Positions 1 through 7,441 of a stretch of 24,689 nucleotides of DNA are shown here, one piece after another (within the stretch, counting starts at the first letter, position 1; the number at the start of each line of letters is the position of its first letter). The DNA comes from Deltaproteobacteria bacterium (GTDB taxonomy: Bacteria > Desulfobacterota > Syntrophia > Syntrophales > UBA5619): contig JAPLJY010000047.1 of NCBI GenBank assembly GCA_026388345.1, positions 1 to 24,689 on the forward strand. Direction: 5' to 3'. The translations under genes were made by a program, and so were the position numbers. The notes below the pieces were generated by a model that made no database searches, was not told the origin of the DNA, and worked only from the letters and a program-made list of their open reading frames with translations.

Positions 1-119
1 AGCGACAACTCCTCAAGCAGGAAATCCACCTCCCGGACCGTGTTCTTCGTGAACACGTTCTCGTCGTAGACCGGTGCATGGGCGTCAAAGAACGCTTCCC
101 ATGTGTTCTTCTCTGTCAT
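1..119 (-). CDS. SAM-dependent methyltransferase, N-terminal fragment
   Basis: Only the first 39 codons are inside the window; the gene runs off the left edge. The start is the ATG at 119, preceded by a clear ribosome binding site (AAGGGAG, 6 bases upstream). The visible peptide starts MTEKNTWEAFFDAHAPVYDE and continues with a VREVDFLLEEL helix. This resembles the cap region just before motif I of class I (Methyltransf_11/25-type) methyltransferases, which transfer a methyl group from S-adenosylmethionine to small molecules. The SAM-binding glycine-rich motif would lie outside the window, so the substrate cannot be inferred and the family call rests on resemblance of the N-terminus only. Confidence 0.6.
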   Translation of the reverse strand, partial: MTEKNTWEAFFDAHAPVYDENVFTKNTVREVDFLLEELS

Positions 120-486
120 CAAATCTCCCTTCTTTCTGCCGAATGGGTGCGAGATGAGCCGCCCCCCTTGGGCACGGGAGATACAATTTCTTGGAGCTTC
201 CATGACAAAGGGGGTGGAGCCGCCGTAGGCGGGGCGGCTCCATTGATGGTTCGAGCCGCCTGCGGCGAGAACCAATCAATGGTTCAGCTCGCATCCGTTC
301 GCGCCGCCGCAGGCGGCGCGAACATAGTGTAGACCACCGAACGGCGGCCTTCTATCACCGCCGCTCAGACGGCAACGATTGCTTAAGATATTGACATAAG
401 ATATGATTTCTGTCAAACGAAAATCAACGGACCCCGTATTGGATATAAAAATACCGCATGGGGTGACAGAAGATGAAGCCTCTGGA
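120..486. other. Intergenic region with palindromes, no gene
   Basis: I see no convincing gene in these 367 bases between the methyltransferase start and the EFR1 gene stop. The stretch contains the ribosome binding site of the methyltransferase gene, three GC-rich hairpins (215-323, listed separately), and near its right end a TTGACA (391-396) and TGTCAA (411-416) inverted pair that could be an operator or a -35 element. Open frames through the hairpins have the composition of translated palindromes and no start signal. Confidence 0.6.
215..323. repeat. Cluster of three GC-rich extragenic hairpins
   Basis: Three adjacent palindromes follow each other. 215-242 has arms TGGAGCCGCC/GGCGGCTCCA. 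242-280 has nested arms ATTGAT, GGTTC, GCCGC and their complements. 297-323 has perfect 12-base arms GTTCGCGCCGCC/GGCGGCGCGAAC around a 3-base loop. All share a GCCGC core, so they look like members of one REP-like family rather than unrelated terminators, and none is followed by a T-run. Confidence 0.7.
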
Positions 487-1287
487 TTACCTGCAGTTCG
501 ATTTGTTCGCCGCGGCGATCATTTCCGGCAGGGTCACTTCCGGATGGCGGTAGCGCTCGTACCGGGGCGTTTTCTTGCCGAACTGGATCGCCTCCTGCGG
601 GCACCACTGGATGCAGGCGAGGCACTGTTCGCAGTGATGAAGCCAGACGGGTTTACCGGACGGAAGATCGATGTTCCCGCAGGGGCAGACGATCCGGCAG
701 ATGCCGCAGGCGTTGCATTTCTCATCGACCCAGAACCCCTTATCCATTGCCGGAACGTGGGAGAAGGCAAGCCGGTTGAGCCCCGTGAAAAGGATATTCT
801 GCCACAGCGGACCCTTCTCGACCGGCCGCTTCTCCCTTGCGGCCACCACGGCGGCGATCCGGCTGATCTTTTCCCGCGCCGCCGTGCTTAGCCGGATCCG
901 TTTCGCTTCCGGCCCGGGACCGCCCCAAGGGATGTAGTTGGACGGCATCGCGAGCCCGAATCCGGAGGAAAGGGGCAATCCCCTGGCATCCATTCGTTTC
1001 TTCAACTGCACGAGGGTTGCGGCGACCTGCCCGGCGTTGAGGGCTACGGCGAAATGGTACCGGGAAGGGTCCGGTGCGAGCGCATCGGCAAACGCGAGTA
1101 CCCGGCGCGGCGGACCCCAGATATGGACGGGAAAGACGATCCCGATCGCCTCTGCCCGGCTCGTAACCGGATTCCCCGAACAACGGGTGATCGGAATGAC
1201 CTCGGCGTCGCCCAGCTCTTTCGCCAGCGACCTCGCCGTCCAGAGGGAATTGCCGGTGCCCGTGTAGTAGAATAGATCGGTTTTCAT
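487..1287 (-). CDS. EFR1 family ferrodoxin (flavodoxin-like domain plus two [4Fe-4S] clusters)
   Basis: This 266-residue protein starts MKTDLFYYTGTGNS, a flavodoxin-type FMN-binding loop (TGTGNS at about 9-14). Around residues 190-235 it has two ferredoxin motifs, CNACGICRIVCP and CEQCLACIQWCP, each of the C-x2-C-x2-C-x3-CP type. That order is the architecture of EFR1 (flavodoxin-ferredoxin fusion) proteins, presumed cytoplasmic electron carriers in anaerobes; redox partners are not known. The start follows an AAAGGAG ribosome binding site that overlaps the stop of the upstream NUDIX gene, only 12 bases away, so the two are very likely co-transcribed. No frameshift or missing cluster cysteine is seen. 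Confidence 0.88.
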   Translation of the reverse strand: MKTDLFYYTGTGNSLWTARSLAKELGDAEVIPITRCSGNPVTSRAEAIGIVFPVHIWGPPRRVLAFADALAPDPSRYHFAVALNAGQVAATLVQLKKRMDARGLPLSSGFGLAMPSNYIPWGGPGPEAKRIRLSTAAREKISRIAAVVAAREKRPVEKGPLWQNILFTGLNRLAFSHVPAMDKGFWVDEKCNACGICRIVCPCGNIDLPSGKPVWLHHCEQCLACIQWCPQEAIQFGKKTPRYERYRHPEVTLPEMIAAANKSNCR

Positions 1288-1299
1288 GGCGGACTCCTT

Positions 1300-1854
1300 T
1301 CAGGAAGCGGATGAACAGTATTCCATGAAGAAACGCCAGAAGGCGGCCACAACGAGGGCATGCGTGATCTCGCCTTCCCGGATCAGGCGCGGGATGTCCG
1401 CAAGGGGACGGAGAAGAACCTCGATGTCCTCCTTTTCGTCGAGCGCCTGCGGCCCCGCCTGCGTCACCCCCATGGCCAGAAAGGTGTGGCAGCGGTTGTT
1501 CTGGATCGCCGGATTGGGATGCACGTACCCCAGATCGATCCAGGTCTCCCCCCGGCAGCCCGTCTCCTCCAGGAGTTCCCGCTTCGCGGCAGCGAGGGGC
1601 GTGTCCGCCGCCTCCACCAGACCGCCGGGAATCTCCAAGGTCACCTCCCGGATTCCGTGCCGGTACTGGCGGATCAGGATCACCTCCTGATCCGGGGTCA
1701 GCGGAATCACGTTCACCCAGGGCGCCGATTCCAGCACAACGAAATCATGTTCCGCCCCGGTGAGGGGCGACCGGGCACGGTCCGTCCGGAGGCTGAAGAT
1801 CCGGAATGCGCGTTCGAGACGGGTTGAAACGATGGGCCAGAGTTTCGGCAGCAT
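1300..1854 (-). CDS. NUDIX hydrolase, ADP-ribose pyrophosphatase-like
   Basis: With the ATG at 1854 the product has 184 residues. It contains LEIPGGLVE followed by the Nudix box at about 78-99 (G-x5-D-x7-REL-x-EE-x-G). The first box acid is Asp instead of the usual Glu, while the metal-binding REL-x-EE part is intact. The IRQYRHG and LEIPGG motifs are typical of ADP-sugar pyrophosphatases, which hydrolyse ADP-ribose-type nucleoside diphosphate sugars in the cytoplasm. A longer frame with an ATG at 1914 exists, but its extra 20 residues do not look like family sequence, lack a ribosome binding site and would run across a strong promoter. The 1854 start is therefore preferred. It is the first gene of an operon with the EFR1 gene. 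Confidence 0.82.
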   Translation of the reverse strand: MLPKLWPIVSTRLERAFRIFSLRTDRARSPLTGAEHDFVVLESAPWVNVIPLTPDQEVILIRQYRHGIREVTLEIPGGLVEAADTPLAAAKRELLEETGCRGETWIDLGYVHPNPAIQNNRCHTFLAMGVTQAGPQALDEKEDIEVLLRPLADIPRLIREGEITHALVVAAFWRFFMEYCSSAS

Positions 1855-1860
1855 GGTGGA

Positions 1861-1889
1861 CTTATAAGGACAATTTTCGCGGGGGTCAA
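1861..1889 (-). promoter_or_regulatory. Sigma-70 promoter for a probably leaderless NUDIX mRNA
   Basis: On the minus strand TTGACC (1889-1884), a 17-base spacer and TATAAG (1866-1861) form a near-consensus promoter. Only six bases separate the -10 box from the ATG at 1854, so transcription would begin at or next to the start codon. No Shine-Dalgarno is present, which fits a leaderless transcript. Confidence 0.6.
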
Positions 1890-1927
1890 GGAGAAAGGCT
1901 TTAGGCTGGGTCATTCATGAGCACAAA

Positions 1928-2049
1928 CGCATGAATCCGCCCACGAGCGCATTCCCCGCGGCTTGCCGCGGGGAATGCGAGTAAAATGATATGGTTTGTT
2001 CCCCTGAAGGATCGAAGATTCTCCGCAGCTTGCTGCGGAGAGCTTCAAT
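1928..2049 (+). repeat. Two-hairpin interspersed repeat, copy 1
   Basis: The element holds a perfect 14-bp stem with a CTTG loop (1948-1979, arms CGCATTCCCCGCGG), a conserved linker containing TGGTTTGTTCC and GGATCGAAGA, and a second stem with the same CTTG loop (2020-2041, arms TCTCCGCAG). The whole unit is repeated in reverse orientation at 3333-3456 with the same order of parts. It lies between the NUDIX promoter and the acyltransferase gene, has no coding potential, and looks like a REP/BIME-type or small MITE-like element. Confidence 0.78.
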
Positions 2050-2241
2050 TTACATTAATTTTACAAAACGGACGTTATGCGCACATCTTTCTGATATTCA
2101 TCACTTTTTGTCTGAATATGACATGACCCCGGGGAAAGGCCGCAGGCGAACCCGCTTGACAATAAAGGGGGCTCGTAGTTACTGGTAGCAACAGACCTGC
2201 TCGTTTCAACGACAGGGAATCGAGCGACAGAGGATCATTCG

Positions 2242-2844
2242 ATGCATTTGACCATATTCGACATACCCGTTTTGCGGGATATCATGCGGGGGCTTGCGCT
2301 CCTCATCCTGAAGATCTGCGGGTGGCGCCGCGAGGGGAAGCTTCCCGACATTCCGAAATACATAATGATCGCCGCACCCCATACCTCCAACTGGGACTTG
2401 CTCTTTACCATGGCCGTCGCGCTTGCCTTTCGGCTGAAGATATGCTGGATGGGGAAGCATACCCTTTTTCGCCGGCCCTTCGGTCCCCTCTTATGCCTGC
2501 TCGGTGGCATTCCCATCGACCGGACGAAATCGCGCGACACCGTCGCCCAGATCGTACAGGCGTTCCGGGAGAGGGCAAGGATGGTCATGATCATTTCACC
2601 CGAGGGAACGCGCAAGAAGGTGAAGGTGTGGAAAACGGGCTTCTACCACATCGCCAGGGGGGCCGATGTCCCGGTTCTGTTGGCCTTTCTCGACTACATG
2701 AAAAAAGTCGGGGGATTCGGCCCCTTGATCTATCTGTCCGAGAGTCTGGAGGCCGACATGGCCGTCATCCGTAGTTTTTACGCCACCGTGACCCCGAGGC
2801 ACCCTGAAAAGACGTGCCTTGCCGCCGTCGTTTCCGTGAATTGA
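2242..2844 (+). CDS. 1-acyl-sn-glycerol-3-phosphate acyltransferase-like protein (PlsC family)
   Basis: This 200-residue protein has the PlsC/LPLAT signatures in order: the catalytic HTSNWD (H47 and D52, H-x4-D), GGIPIDR at 88-94, and the EGTR substrate-binding motif at 121-124. An N-terminal hydrophobic stretch (about 14-27) probably anchors it at the inner membrane. Family members transfer an acyl chain to lysophosphatidate or a related lipid. It is short compared with classical PlsC (about 240), like the many glycerol acyltransferase paralogues, so the exact acceptor is uncertain. The ATG at 2242 follows an AGAGGA site. The gene is monocistronic and convergent with glnB. A TTGACA at about 2156 has no good -10 partner. 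Confidence 0.82.
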   Translation: MHLTIFDIPVLRDIMRGLALLILKICGWRREGKLPDIPKYIMIAAPHTSNWDLLFTMAVALAFRLKICWMGKHTLFRRPFGPLLCLLGGIPIDRTKSRDTVAQIVQAFRERARMVMIISPEGTRKKVKVWKTGFYHIARGADVPVLLAFLDYMKKVGGFGPLIYLSESLEADMAVIRSFYATVTPRHPEKTCLAAVVSVN

Positions 2845-2865
2845 CCGGGAACTTTAACCCGCAAG

Positions 2866-2884
2866 CCCCGCCTTGCAGGTGGGG
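2866..2884. terminator. Possible bidirectional terminator between converging genes
   Basis: A short hairpin with arms CCCCgCCT/AGGtGGGG lies in the 54-base gap between the stops of the acyltransferase gene and glnB. There is no T-run on either side, so intrinsic termination would be weak. Confidence 0.3.
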
Positions 2885-2898
2885 ATACGGTTTCCCAG

Positions 2899-3315
2899 TC
2901 ATTTTCCGGGGGATGGTTCCACGGGGGGAGGAAGGTGAACCCCGGCTTTTCTGTCGTCGATATCCCCGGGATACGTCATCGCTTCCTGGCTCCGTTCCCG
3001 GGTGCGGATGCGGATCACCTCCTCCACGGGATAGACGAAGATGAGTCCGTCCCCCTGCTCGCCGGTATAGGCGGAGCGGAGGATCGCCTCGATCGTCGCC
3101 TCCAGATTGCGGTCGCTCAGGACGATATTGACCTGGATCTTGGGGAGCATGTCCACCATGTAGGTTCCGGAGCGGCCCGCCAGCTTGATGCCACCCTGGC
3201 GTCCACGCCCCCGGATTTCAAACAGGTTCAGACCCATGATGCCGATCTCGCTCAGGGCGTCCTTGACATCGTTGACCTTGTCTTCACGAATGATGGCTTC
3301 GATCTTCTTCAGCAT
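2899..3315 (-). CDS. glnB: Nitrogen regulatory protein P-II
   Basis: This 138-residue protein starts MLKKIEAIIREDK at the ATG at 3315, behind a GGAGG site. A longer open frame upstream lacks signals and would cross the palindromic repeat. The T-loop reads GRGRQGGIKLAGRSGTYMVD with Tyr52 in the place of the uridylylated Tyr51. The B- and C-loop motifs TGEQGDGLIFV and IRIRT are present. P-II trimers sense ATP/ADP and 2-oxoglutarate and gate AmtB and nitrogen regulators. About 25 residues, proline-rich near the end, extend past the usual C-terminus. It follows amtB on the same strand, so it likely belongs to that operon despite a 147-base gap filled by a repeat. It could equally be named glnK. 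Confidence 0.9.
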   Translation of the reverse strand: MLKKIEAIIREDKVNDVKDALSEIGIMGLNLFEIRGRGRQGGIKLAGRSGTYMVDMLPKIQVNIVLSDRNLEATIEAILRSAYTGEQGDGLIFVYPVEEVIRIRTRERSQEAMTYPGDIDDRKAGVHLPPPVEPSPGK

Positions 3316-3332
3316 GATACAACCTCCGGGGT

Positions 3333-3456
3333 ATTGAAGATCTCCGCAGCAAGCTGCGGAGTCTCTTCGATCCTTAAGCGGAACAAACCATTTTGTTTTT
3401 GCTCGCTCACCCCGCAACAAGCCGCGGGGAATGTGCTCGCGGGCGGATTCAATGCG
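3333..3456 (-). repeat. Two-hairpin interspersed repeat, copy 2 (inverted)
   Basis: Read on the minus strand it matches copy 1 (1928-2049) from end to end: GAATCCGCCC, a CCCCGCGG-CTTG-TTGCGGGG stem, TGGTTTGTTCC, GGATCGAAGA, then a CTCCGCAG-CTTG-CTGCGGAG stem (3342-3361). The first stem is slightly degraded but its two changes give G-U pairs in RNA from this strand. It fills most of the amtB-glnB intercistronic gap, so it is probably transcribed. Confidence 0.78.
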
Positions 3457-3462
3457 GCAGGT

Positions 3463-4689
3463 TTACGAGTAGGACCGCTCTCCGTGGGAACTGATATCCA
3501 GACCGACCTCCTCCTCCATGACGGTGACCCGCAGCCCGATACTTGCGCGGAGCAGCCTGGCCAGAACGTAGGTCATCCCGAAACTGAAGGCCATCGTAAC
3601 CGCAACGGCCAGAAGCTGAACGCCGATCTGTCCGGGATTGCCGAAAAACAGGCCGTTGGCGCCGTCGCCGTTGACGGCCGTCGTGGCAAAAAGGCCGGCG
3701 GCGATCATGCCCCAGGTGCTCGACATGCCGTGACAGGCCCATACATCGAGGGACTCGTCCAGCCTGTGCCGGTCCCGGAAACGCATGGCGTAATAGGACA
3801 GGGGGGCAGCGACCGCACCGATTAACATGGCCGCCATCGGCGTCACATAACCGGAAGCGGGGGTCACCGCCGCGAGACCGACCACCATCCCCGTGGCGAT
3901 CCCCAAGGGGCTGGGCCGGCCATCCAGCCAGGAGAGCATCATCCAGACGAGGCCTGCGGTTGCGGCCGAGGTGTTGGTGGTCAGCAGGGCGTTCACCGCC
4001 ACGCCGTTCGCGGCGAGGGCGCTGCCGGCGTTGAAACCGAACCAGCCCACCCACAGCAATCCGGCCCCCAGGACCGTGAGCGGTATGTTGTTTGGCTCCA
4101 TCGGAGATTTGCCGAACCCCTTGCGTGGCCCGATCACCAGCGCAAAGGCCAGGGCCGAGAAACCGGCCGCGATATGCACCACCGTCCCCCCGGCGAAATC
4201 CAGAACGCCCATCGCCTTCAGCCATCCTCCCTGCCCCCAGACCCAGTGGCACAGGGGATCATAGACCAGCGTGGCCCAGAGCAGGCTGAACAGCAGAAAG
4301 CTCTTGAATTTCACCCGCTCGACGAAGGCGCCGGTGATCAGCGCCGGGGTGATGACCGCAAACATCATCTGAAAGGCGGCAAAAAGCTCGTGGGGGATGG
4401 TCTTTGCGTAGTCCGGATTGGGCAGCGCGCCGACACCGTTGAAGCCCAGGAAATTCAACCCGCCGATGATTCCCTGGATGTCCTCGCCGAAGGCGAGGGA
4501 ATAGCCGTAGAGCAGCCACTGTACCCCGATCAGGGCCATAAAGGTATAACTCAGGGTCAGCGTGGAAAGGACGTTTTTCCGGCGGACCATCCCCCCGTAA
4601 AACAGCGCGAGGGCCGGCGTCATCAACAGAACCAGAGAACAACAGACCAGCACCCAGGCGGTGTCGCCCGCATTGATTGGATTCAGCAT
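3463..4689 (-). CDS. amtB: Ammonium transporter (Amt/Mep/Rh family)
   Basis: This is a 408-residue polytopic membrane protein with about 11 hydrophobic segments. It carries the ALALFYGGMVRRKNVLST start motif, the twin pore histidines (in FAGGTVVHIAAG and ACHGMSSTWG), and the FQMMFAVITPALITGA gate region. It takes up ammonium across the inner membrane. The ATG at 4689 is chosen because a GGGGGGAAGA ribosome binding site precedes it. The upstream ATG at 4743 lies inside a sigma-54 promoter and would add residues before the first helix. It lacks an obvious cleavable signal peptide. The gene is the first of the amtB-glnB pair. Confidence 0.93.
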   Translation of the reverse strand: MLNPINAGDTAWVLVCCSLVLLMTPALALFYGGMVRRKNVLSTLTLSYTFMALIGVQWLLYGYSLAFGEDIQGIIGGLNFLGFNGVGALPNPDYAKTIPHELFAAFQMMFAVITPALITGAFVERVKFKSFLLFSLLWATLVYDPLCHWVWGQGGWLKAMGVLDFAGGTVVHIAAGFSALAFALVIGPRKGFGKSPMEPNNIPLTVLGAGLLWVGWFGFNAGSALAANGVAVNALLTTNTSAATAGLVWMMLSWLDGRPSPLGIATGMVVGLAAVTPASGYVTPMAAMLIGAVAAPLSYYAMRFRDRHRLDESLDVWACHGMSSTWGMIAAGLFATTAVNGDGANGLFFGNPGQIGVQLLAVAVTMAFSFGMTYVLARLLRASIGLRVTVMEEEVGLDISSHGERSYS

Positions 4690-4737
4690 TCTTCCCCCCA
4701 TCCTTCTTGATGAAATCAGACCGGTTCGAGGGATGAT

Positions 4738-4755
4738 CAGCAATTATCCTGCCAA
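4738..4755 (-). promoter_or_regulatory. Sigma-54 (-24/-12) promoter of amtB-glnB
   Basis: The minus strand reads TTGGCAGGATAATTGCTG (4755-4738). It has the invariant GG and GC dinucleotides exactly 10 bases apart and the TTGC of the RpoN consensus. Transcription would start near 4728, giving a leader of about 40 bases to the ATG at 4689. This matches NtrC/RpoN control of nitrogen-uptake genes. No convincing NtrC site could be identified upstream by eye. Confidence 0.75.
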
Positions 4756-5081
4756 GTATAACGAACCTCTGCCTTTCTCGCAAAGAGTCGTCATTGCCGC
4801 GCACCTCCTGGCCTGGATCGGATCGGGAGCGGAAATCCAGATAACACTCAAATACTTAAAAAATATATTGTATTTAGCTTTTCATTACGGCGACGGAATG
4901 TGGAATAGGGCAACCTCTTGCGCAGGGATCAACAAAAGCATACCCCTGCACATTCACGATGAAGCCTTTCAAAACGGATACAGAATTGTTCCTATGGGCC
5001 GGCAGGATGACACAATTGTTCAATCAGGTGAAGAAGTCCGGCGCCGGTCTTCCCCGGGCGTGGCCCCCGGGAGGCAAGGAC
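4756..5081. other. Intergenic region upstream of amtB, no gene
   Basis: An AT-rich stretch at about 4848-4885 lies upstream of the sigma-54 promoter, where enhancer binding proteins would bind. Near the RNase H stop, two GC-rich palindromes (about 5038-5078, GGCGCC and CCCGGG cores) could act as a terminator for the RNase H gene, but lack a T-run. A short plus-strand frame from 4959 runs antisense into the RNase H gene and has no ribosome binding site. Confidence 0.5.
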
Positions 5082-5825
5082 TCAGGCCGTCTCATCCGGA
5101 GGGCAGCCCGGAACCCGTGTGAGGCCCCGGACATAGGCGTGATCTTCCTTAAGGTCCGGGCCCTGCGCAGCGTCGGTTGCAAGTTGGTCGCAGCGCTCGT
5201 TCTCCCGGTTTCCGGCATGACCGTGCACCCAGACGAACCGGACCCGGTGTTCATCGCACAGATCGAGCAGCCTTGACCAGAGATCACAATTCTGGGCCGC
5301 CTCGCTTTTCGTTCGCATCCAGCCGTTGGCGCGCCATTTGCGGGCCCAGCCCTTGCTTATCCCGTTGACCACGTACCGCGAATCGCTGTGCAGGGTGACG
5401 TCTGCCGGGGCATTCAATGCCGTGAGCGCCGCGATACACGCCATGAGCTCCATGCGGTTGTTAGTCGTCAGACGGAAACCGTCCGCGATTTCACTCCGGG
5501 TCTCCCCGGCAAGGATGACCGCGCCATACCCCCCGGGTCCCGGATTTCCCGCGCAGCCTCCGTCGGTATAAACGACGATCTGCCCCGGAGACGCGCCGGG
5601 CGCATCGGGGGCGGGATCGGCCTGCACCCGGCGTGAACGATTCCGGGTCTTTACCGCCGGGTTCTCCAGCCACCGCTTCGCCTCGTCCAGCGCGGCAAAA
5701 CCCTTGTAGATCGCCCCGGCAAACCCGCGGACCTGCTCCTCGGCACCCCCCGGGCCGTACCAGGCGCTATAGATGCCGGGCCGGCAACCCCGGACGACGG
5801 CGTAGTACTTCTTCTGACTTCCCAT
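5082..5825 (-). CDS. rnhA: Ribonuclease HI with N-terminal viroplasmin (RNase H1 N-terminal) domain
   Basis: This 247-residue protein has an N-terminal viroplasmin-like hybrid-binding domain at about 5-50 (KKYYAVVRGCRPGIYSAWYG, with FAALDEAKRWLE). A linker and a complete RNase HI domain follow. The four catalytic acids are visible: D88 (YTDGG), E116 (NRMELMA), D138 (HSDSRYV) and D203 (NERCDQLA). The enzyme degrades the RNA strand of RNA-DNA hybrids in the cytoplasm. The ATG at 5825 is preferred because a GGGGG site precedes it; a TTG at 5840 has none. The gene stands alone on the minus strand, downstream of the TPR gene by 86 bases. Confidence 0.92.
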   Translation of the reverse strand: MGSQKKYYAVVRGCRPGIYSAWYGPGGAEEQVRGFAGAIYKGFAALDEAKRWLENPAVKTRNRSRRVQADPAPDAPGASPGQIVVYTDGGCAGNPGPGGYGAVILAGETRSEIADGFRLTTNNRMELMACIAALTALNAPADVTLHSDSRYVVNGISKGWARKWRANGWMRTKSEAAQNCDLWSRLLDLCDEHRVRFVWVHGHAGNRENERCDQLATDAAQGPDLKEDHAYVRGLTRVPGCPPDETA

Positions 5826-5911
5826 GCCAAATTCCCCCAATGTATGCCGATGCGTCGCACCACGGACCGATCCGGACCGGTCTGCGGATTTCTTAAATAC
5901 AATTGAACCGA

Positions 5912-7084
5912 TTAAGAGCCCGGATTTTTCGACTGAGGAAGATAGGGCGTCTTGAGGTACTGCTTGGCGTCCACCTGGGCGACCCCTTCCCCGCCCTCAA
6001 CCTCCAGCGTCCTGCGGTAGTACTCCTCCGCCTGCTTCCGTTCCCTGCGGACGTCGTGAATCATCCCCAGGCGCAGCAGGGCAGAGGCCCGGATGCGGGC
6101 ATTGTATGGCGCCGTATCCTTCTGGACCTTCTGGAAATATTCCCCCGCTCCGGCGTATTCCCCCTGATTGAAGAGGATCCTCCCCAGCAGGTGATCGTAA
6201 CGGGGCTGGAGCTGGGGGGCAAGGCTCCCGGCCTGAATCCCCTTCTCCAGATCCCGGGCGAGGGCATAGGCCTCATCGAACCGCCCGAGTTCGGAAAGGA
6301 TGATGGCCAGGGAAAACGAAAAGTTAAAATTTCGGGGAAACCTCTCTTTTAGTTCCATCGTCATGGCCAGGGCCAGGGCCGGCTGCCTCTCGAAATTGAT
6401 GTAAACCGACGAGAGCTCCGCCTGGGCAAGCTCCCGGAAAAGATCCCCCTTCTGCATCGCCAGTTCCAGCTCCTGAAGGCCCTTGTGATGGTCTCCGGCG
6501 GTAATCAGCATGGAAGAGAGGAAACGGGTCACGCCCGGGAGATGATCCAGATGGTAATGGAGCAGCCCCATCGGGAAATAGATGTCGTAATTGGCCGGAT
6601 CCGCCGCTTTTGCCTTTTCCAGGTAATTCCAGGCGTTCGCGCTCTCCTGTGCGACCGTCAAATAACTCCGCTGCGCAATCGCCAGCCGGACCTTGACGAT
6701 TTTCGCCAGGGTCAGCGCAAAGTAAGCCTGAGCGTCCCGGGGATTCTTCGCGATCCGCTTCTCCCCCCGGACCACCGCATCGCCGATATAACGGAGCATC
6801 TCCTCCTGGCTCTTCTGTCGTTCCTTCGGATCGAAACCCATTTCATAGGAGAACAACCGGGCCAGGGCCAGGAAGGCGTACCCCGTCGGACTCTCCTGAT
6901 CCAGCTCCGCCGCCTTCTGGAAAGAGGAGATCGCGCCGGTGTGATCCAGGTTGAAAGAGCTCTCAATCCCTTGTCGGAGATAGGCATGGAGTTGGCCTGG
7001 TTGGGTTTCCGCAGCTGCCGCTTCCCCAGCGGGGAGCAGAAAGGAGAGACAGAGGAAAAGAATTGCAGCCAACCGCTTCTTCAT
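5912..7084 (-). CDS. Exported tetratricopeptide repeat protein
   Basis: This 390-residue protein begins with a typical Sec signal peptide (MKKRLAAILFLCLSFLLPAG, alanine-rich cleavage region near 20-25). The rest consists of helical pairs with TPR spacing, for example GAISSFQKAAELDQESPTGY, NAWNYLEKAKAADPANYDIY and AGAGEYFQKVQKDTAPYNAR. TPR arrays are protein-protein scaffolds, so a periplasmic assembly or adaptor role is likely, but the partner is unknown. The start is an ATG behind GGGAGAGG. It is divergent from serS and shows no lipoprotein cysteine. Confidence 0.8.
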   Translation of the reverse strand: MKKRLAAILFLCLSFLLPAGEAAAAETQPGQLHAYLRQGIESSFNLDHTGAISSFQKAAELDQESPTGYAFLALARLFSYEMGFDPKERQKSQEEMLRYIGDAVVRGEKRIAKNPRDAQAYFALTLAKIVKVRLAIAQRSYLTVAQESANAWNYLEKAKAADPANYDIYFPMGLLHYHLDHLPGVTRFLSSMLITAGDHHKGLQELELAMQKGDLFRELAQAELSSVYINFERQPALALAMTMELKERFPRNFNFSFSLAIILSELGRFDEAYALARDLEKGIQAGSLAPQLQPRYDHLLGRILFNQGEYAGAGEYFQKVQKDTAPYNARIRASALLRLGMIHDVRRERKQAEEYYRRTLEVEGGEGVAQVDAKQYLKTPYLPQSKNPGS

Positions 7085-7441
7085 AAGCCGAACCTCTCCC
7101 GGCCAAAATGGAAAACTTTACTCCAACTTCGGAGCCCTTTCCGAAAAAAATCCATGTCTATTCCTTACCGGCTTTTTGAACGAATATCAAGGGCCGGTTG
7201 TTCGGGAACGCCCCGGCCTACGGGGGAAAAGGGTGTCCGTCGGTGAGAAACCCTGTTCTCCCCGGAAACCGATCCCTGGAACGGATCTCACATACAACAG
7301 ACGGCGGAAACCGCATGCATTTCCTTGAAATCGAAGATCGGCAGAACCATTTCCGGCCGGCCGCCGCCCATAAAATGATTGACTTCAAAGGGTCATGGTG
7401 ATAGGGGAAACTTCCCTTGGACCGGGAGGAGAGATTGACCC
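7085..7441. other. Divergent intergenic region between TPR gene and serS
   Basis: These 357 bases must hold the promoters of both flanking genes, but I see no near-consensus box. Small hairpins occur at 7242-7263 (GGtGAGAA/TTCTCcCC) and about 7270-7287 (GATCC/GGATC). A 28-codon frame from the ATG at 7315 lacks a ribosome binding site. No T-box features (specifier loop and antiterminator with terminator) were recognised upstream of serS. Confidence 0.4.

Noticed and set aside
4796..4820. NtrC binding site upstream of the amtB promoter
   Set aside because: GCACC followed by TGG-type words is present, but it does not form the symmetrical consensus.
4959..5276. Small plus-strand gene next to the RNase H gene
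   Set aside because: The first 25 residues look protein-like, but there is no ribosome binding site and the rest is antisense to rnhA.
7085..7441. T-box leader ahead of serS
   Set aside because: No conserved T-box sequence, terminator or antiterminator pair was recognised.
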